Shown: positions 59,801-64,000 of the stretch, piece by piece
Numbering within the stretch: the first letter of the stretch is position 1
Layout of the letters: every line of letters begins with the position of its first letter
Assembly: GCF_964199755.1 (NCBI RefSeq)
Contig: NC_133903.1
Coordinates: 5,721,001-5,785,000 of the forward strand
Length of the DNA: 64,000 nucleotides
Direction of reading: 5' to 3'
From: Larus michahellis
Taxonomy: Eukaryota > Chordata > Aves > Charadriiformes > Laridae
The notes under the pieces: generated by a model
What the model was told of the DNA's origin: nothing
Seen by the model: the letters and a program-made list of their open reading frames with translations, nothing else
Database searches by the model: none
Position numbers and translations under genes: made by a program

Positions 59801-62800
59801 CCTTTTATTTTATAGAAGGCTTCAGGAACAAAGGCCTGGATGGCTTTAAAGCGTTCCACTACAAACCCCAGCGTTGGGAACTGGCAGCTACCATAGCTGA
59901 TCAGCTGATCTGCTAAAATATCAGGGAAGATCTTCCGGAGCCTCAGTGTCTGGAATCTGGTAAAGGCAGCACCTGAGAAAACAAAATGGACACCAGAACT
60001 GATACAACAACACTGAAGAATAATCACAGCACTTCAGATGGTTCTTTTTCATAGAGTAAAATTAATACTTAGACTAAGTTTAATAGTCAGCTGCAGAAGC
60101 CTGTCAGTGCTGAGTGAGCTATAAACCTAACATTTGCTTCAAAGAGCATGTTTCTAGTAAAACATGAGATGTGATTTAGTTGCATCTGATCTAAAAATCA
60201 GATTTAAAACACTATAGAGGGCATTTCTGTCTTGTGTTGAGGATACAGTAACAGATGACTTCTAAGCACCCCTTGCTGGGCTTTAACAATGTGCATTCAA
60301 CACGGTTAGACAAGAAGCGACGAAGAGCCTGATGGCCAGCTATCTTCTTGGTACAGCAGTCTGAGGAGTTCAAGTATTTACAGACAATAAGCTATACACT
60401 GATAACAAAGCTGTCCCCTGCCTACTTCTTGTTCACTTCCCTTTAGTAGAGGTGCATGCAGCAGCTCAGGCCTGGCAGCCTGCGCTCATCTCCAGTGGGT
60501 GTTTACGTACCAATCCTGAGGTCCAGCTCCTGCCTGACGTCAACTGCATCACTCGTTTTTTGATCTGGTTGGGTGAGGTTCTCGCAGGCTGTTCTGACAG
60601 CATGAAGCGTAATCTCTGAAAAACGGGCTCGGAAAACCCGGAGGTTTGGCTTTACTGTCAAACACACACACAAAAAAAATAATATCAGAGAGCGACTCAA
60701 ACACCAATGGAAAGGAGCAACTAATAAACAGTTATCTTTGACAGAGTATGCTGTCAACCTCTTCTATAGCTTTCCAATAGGTGAATATATTTATGGTCCA
60801 TCAGAGCCACGTATTTATCAGAATTACAGTCAACCTATTAAACCTGGACACAGTAAGACTGAGAATACGCCTCTGTTAACGAGATCTCCGAGCAGCGTTA
60901 CCTGTTAAACCAGCACTTTAATGGAACTCAGTTTGATGAAGAAGATGCTTTACGCACCAGCTTTGCAAACGTGAATTATCTCAAAGCCAATGTTCTCTCC
61001 TTCTCGATCACAGTCAGTCCAGATTACCAGAGCTTGGCACTGCTGGACTTCTCGTTCAAGGGTCCTCTAAGATAAGAAAACAACAGACTGAGACATAACC
61101 AGGCCACTTGCTTTGTCATTTAATTTTAGAATGACTCACTAACTGAACATGAAATGCAACACGTATCCATAGAGACAGATTGTTGCAGTAACATTTTGTA
61201 ATTGTGTCTCTCATGAGATTAGGCAGCTTTCAAAAGAATTGAGTCATTTATTTACATCTAACTCTGTTAAAAAGCGTGGCTTGGATTGGATTGTACCACA
61301 ATCTGTTTTCTGAAAATGCCATTTTTTATTTTTTTTTTGTAAAATTGAGACACAGTTACCAACTCTACCTTATTGGAAAAAACATTTCTACTTTTAGCAA
61401 ACTAGTTGTTCCTTTACTGCACTAATTGTACAAGAGCAGGAGACTTTGTGTTACAAATGAACAGCATATATAGTTCTAGGAAATGCAGGAGGAATTTGCT
61501 AAACTCTAGAATTTAGATGTTGAGGACGAAGGTACAATCTTCCTTCTGTCTGAGACAATATTTGTAGAACTAACGTCTGAACTTAAGAGTTTCAGGGAAA
61601 CTCTTAAAAACAACTTACCTTGATATCCATGTAATTTTCAGGGCAATACTTCTCAATTTCAGCATCAAAAAGAGCTAGAGGGTTGCAGCTATGCCTGGTA
61701 AACAGAGGATAAACAGTGTGCGTAACAAAAACTAAAAAATATGTTGTGAGACACTAACTGGTGTCGTCTTGTGAGGAAGCGCTGTTCAAATACTGGAATT
61801 AATAATATATTTTATTACAGGCCTCGTCTTAGACAACTTAAGCATTCACATGAAATACCGAGTTACGCTTAAAAGCAATAGAACCAAAAAGCAACCAGAG
61901 AAAACAACAGATCTGGAAGGCAGCCCTAAACAAGCAACTTCTCTTATTTCAAGTACAGAGAACACAGGAAAGGGAAGACAGAGAAAGCGCCTCACTTCCC
62001 AGGACAAATCCTAACTGAACAAAGAACACAAAAGCATCAATCAAGTTCTGAAATCAGTTTAATTCCTTGGGTCTGCCTTAATGTATTTTAATCAATATTA
62101 TGACTTTGGGGATTTTTAGAGCTCTGAAGACAGTAATTTGAAACAATACTTTAGCTATTCTATATAAAATTCGGTGCTCATCGCCCTGCTCTGCATGGCT
62201 CCTTGAAAAATGCGGTGTCAGAGTCCCTCCCTACTCCCACTCAGCTCAGGCTTGAAAGCAGATGACAGCCCCCCTTCCTGCCAGGGGGTATTAAGTACTA
62301 ACCATTTGCGAAACGGCAGCTTAAAATCGTGAGCCAGTAAGTGTCCTGACACGGACGTCATCACCATAGTAACGTTCTGCAAGAGACAGGGCAAGGTTAA
62401 TTAGCGCCCATCGTTTTCTAAAAACTACCCAGAACCCCACGATCTTGATGCAGTTCTCCATTTGCACAACCAGTGACACCTCTCTCCTGCTAATATATCA
62501 TAACAAGCTCTTCTCTTACTGACAGCTAAATCTATGGCCTTATCCTCAATTTTTGTAGGAAGCTCACAATTCTAAATAGCAACATATTTTTGGCTGATAC
62601 AAACCCAGAAAGTTGAAAGACTTAAAGCAACAAAAAAGGTCAGTGGTTGAGCCAAAAAAAGAACATCTGACTTTTCCTCGTCTTTGGACAAAACATCCCT
62701 GTCACTGGATGTGTGTTTTGTAACTTCTGACCAATGGCTTTTAGTAATTAGTATTTTGCACTTCTCCGATCCAGCAGTAGAATGAAAGAAAACTCTACCT

Positions 62801-62858
62801 GGCCAAACATCTGGTAGTCGTATTCATAGATCTTGTTGAACTTGGAAAACCCTTCTCG
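53804..62858 (-). CDS. TOP3A: DNA topoisomerase III alpha TOP3A (18 exons; 5' exon outside window)
   Basis: Exons in sense order: 62858-62799, 62376-62303, 61694-61619, 61066-60958, 60654-60511, 59972-59802, 59578-59478, 59341-59267, 59109-59027, 58907-58700, 58522-58337, 57906-57777, 57360-57247, 57162-56997, 56568-56425, 56134-56012, 55764-55034, 53982-53804. Phases close to 957 residues plus stop. TOP3A is the type IA topoisomerase of the BLM-TOP3A-RMI complex and of mitochondria. The TOPRIM acidic motif [16 protein letters not shown] is in exon 61066-60958. The catalytic tyrosine of FISYPRTET is encoded at 58897-58895. A C4 zinc finger ([17 protein letters not shown]...) follows. Two GRF zinc fingers (CNCGNEALL...CNFFLWAD and CNCDQPAVT...[10 protein letters not shown]) lie in the largest exon. 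The C-terminal zinc knuckle is [14 protein letters not shown]. Compared with human, only the first coding exon (mitochondrial leader and VLCVAEKNDAAKG-like start) is missing, beyond 64000. Confidence 0.97.
53983..55033 (-). other. TOP3A: TOP3A last intron
   Basis: This 1.05-kb intron lies between the GRF-finger exon and the zinc-knuckle exon, phase 1. It is AT-richer than the rest of the window. No element was recognised. Confidence 0.85.
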
Positions 62859-64000
62859 CTAGAAGGAAAAGGAAAGTTGCTGAGTTTCTGGCTCCTAACG
62901 GAAACCCAACGCGTTCCACCTCGCTTTATACACGCTGTTACGGTAAAGCACAGAGAAGCACGGGGCAAGTGAAAACCAGGTACTGTAGCCAAAACACAAA
63001 GGCAAGGTGGGGTGAATGGAAATTGTCTGTATCATTTATGAAGATGCTGAAATGGTGCTTTCAAACGTAAGAGGATTTTAAACTGAAGGGGATGCCAGGG
63101 TTATCTCCTCGTGGACAGTGACAACAGTGAAGAACAGATTTGTTTAATGGGTCTGGCTAATTATATTCCTGACAAACAACTGTCCCGCTCCAAACGACAA
63201 TTAGTGTGTCAGTTGCGGGTCACCAAGACTGCCCTCCACCCAACTGAGACTCATAGAAGTTTCTAGATTGGGTATTTGCTGCTTTTTCTACAGAAGGACA
63301 ATATCTTCCTTGATTGGGACTGTCAGTGCTCAGGTTCTCAATAACCCCTTTCATTCAAATGTAATTCTGCTCTAGAAGAACATTCTAGTTCCTTAGCTTG
63401 GAAATACCAAGTAATTATGCAAACCGTTAAAGGTCACAAAACAAAGCAGCAGAGAGGAGAGATCTTTGAACTCCTCTTCTCCAAACCGCAGACCATCTTT
63501 GCTTTATTATGTGAACTTCAGTAAACCCCCGACACTTGCTGATGCTGCAGAAGCGTCGCTTTTTGACTGGGAAATACATGCTAACAGATGGTTTCGCTTC
63601 CTGAAGCCTTTTGCATACACTGCAAAGCTAGGAAAGACACAGGGAGCTCTCGCTGCGGAGCTTAGTGCCCCGAGAAGGCAGTCCGGGCAGAGGGAGTGCA
63701 GCTGGGGAGCTTAACTCCAACAGCAGTTAAGTCACAAGGAAAAGGGGTCCAAGACTCCCAAACGCGTTGGGGGAAGCGGTGTTTGTCCACAAAAGAAAGC
63801 CATTCTTGTACCCTTATGCAGTCAGAAGTGGCCAGAGAGAAAAACACTGCAAGGTGTCGCACATGCTGATGCGAATTGCCCTATGACAAATGGGCAGAGT
63901 GGGCCGGGGCTACCACACGAGACACAGCCTACAGCCGAGAACAGGACTGCACTGCACGGTGGCCCTGGTGAGCTAACCCTCTCCAGACAGCTAAGCCAGA
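62859..64000 (-). other. TOP3A: TOP3A 5' intron (partial)
   Basis: No minus-strand exon matching the TOP3A N-terminus was found in the last 1.1 kb. Short open frames there show no homology. The first exon and the promoter, which in mammals is shared head to head with SMCR8, should lie beyond the window. Confidence 0.7.

Noticed and set aside
60662-60684. CA-rich run (CACACACACA then AAAAAAAATAAT)
   Set aside because: This is only the pyrimidine tract (on the minus strand) before the TOP3A exon 60654-60511, not a separate element.

Overview
This is a gene-dense vertebrate nuclear segment, most likely from a bird microchromosome. It is GC-rich, has many introns of only 80-300 bp full of G/C runs, CpG-island promoters and almost no interspersed repeats. 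Every gene can be recognised from its translated exons. The order MYO15A (+) - ALKBH5 (+) - LLGL1 (+) - FLII (-) - MIEF2 (+) - TOP3A (-) is the same as in human 17p11.2 (Smith-Magenis region). The bird assignment is an inference from composition and gene structure; no species-diagnostic element was seen.

Layout. 1-2866: last eight coding exons of MYO15A (FERM end and PDZ ligand). About 3160-4190: CpG-island promoter and leader of ALKBH5 with two small upstream ORFs. 4192-18069: ALKBH5 in four coding exons, followed by up to about 4.4 kb of possible 3' UTR. 22502-24064: intergenic stretch with a large GC hairpin and the LLGL1 promoter (ZNF143, NRF1, CCAAT and GC-box motifs). 24065-35030: LLGL1 in 22 exons. 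36515-36698: convergent polyadenylation signals of LLGL1 and FLII. 37181-47034: FLII in 30 exons on the minus strand. 47035-47777: head-to-head FLII/MIEF2 promoter with a perfect (CCCGGT)n tract. 47778-50497: MIEF2. 53804-62858: TOP3A, 18 of probably 19 coding exons, its first exon lying beyond 64000.

The genes do not form one pathway. They cover a stereociliary unconventional myosin, an m6A RNA demethylase, a polarity scaffold, an actin-remodelling LRR-gelsolin protein, a mitochondrial fission adaptor and a topoisomerase. Coding exons were placed by splice sites plus reading-phase bookkeeping. All close in phase except one: the FLII exon for the acidic linker (39013-39239) carries a net +1 frameshift in a homopolymer-rich run.

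No previously undescribed biological system is evident. The points most worth a second look are the FLII frameshift, a 35-bp near-perfect inverted repeat at 23351-23424, the GGGACC hexanucleotide repeat in a bidirectional promoter, three MIR-like ancient SINE fragments clustered in ALKBH5 intron 1, a minisatellite in FLII intron 1, and the missing canonical poly(A) signal after MYO15A.
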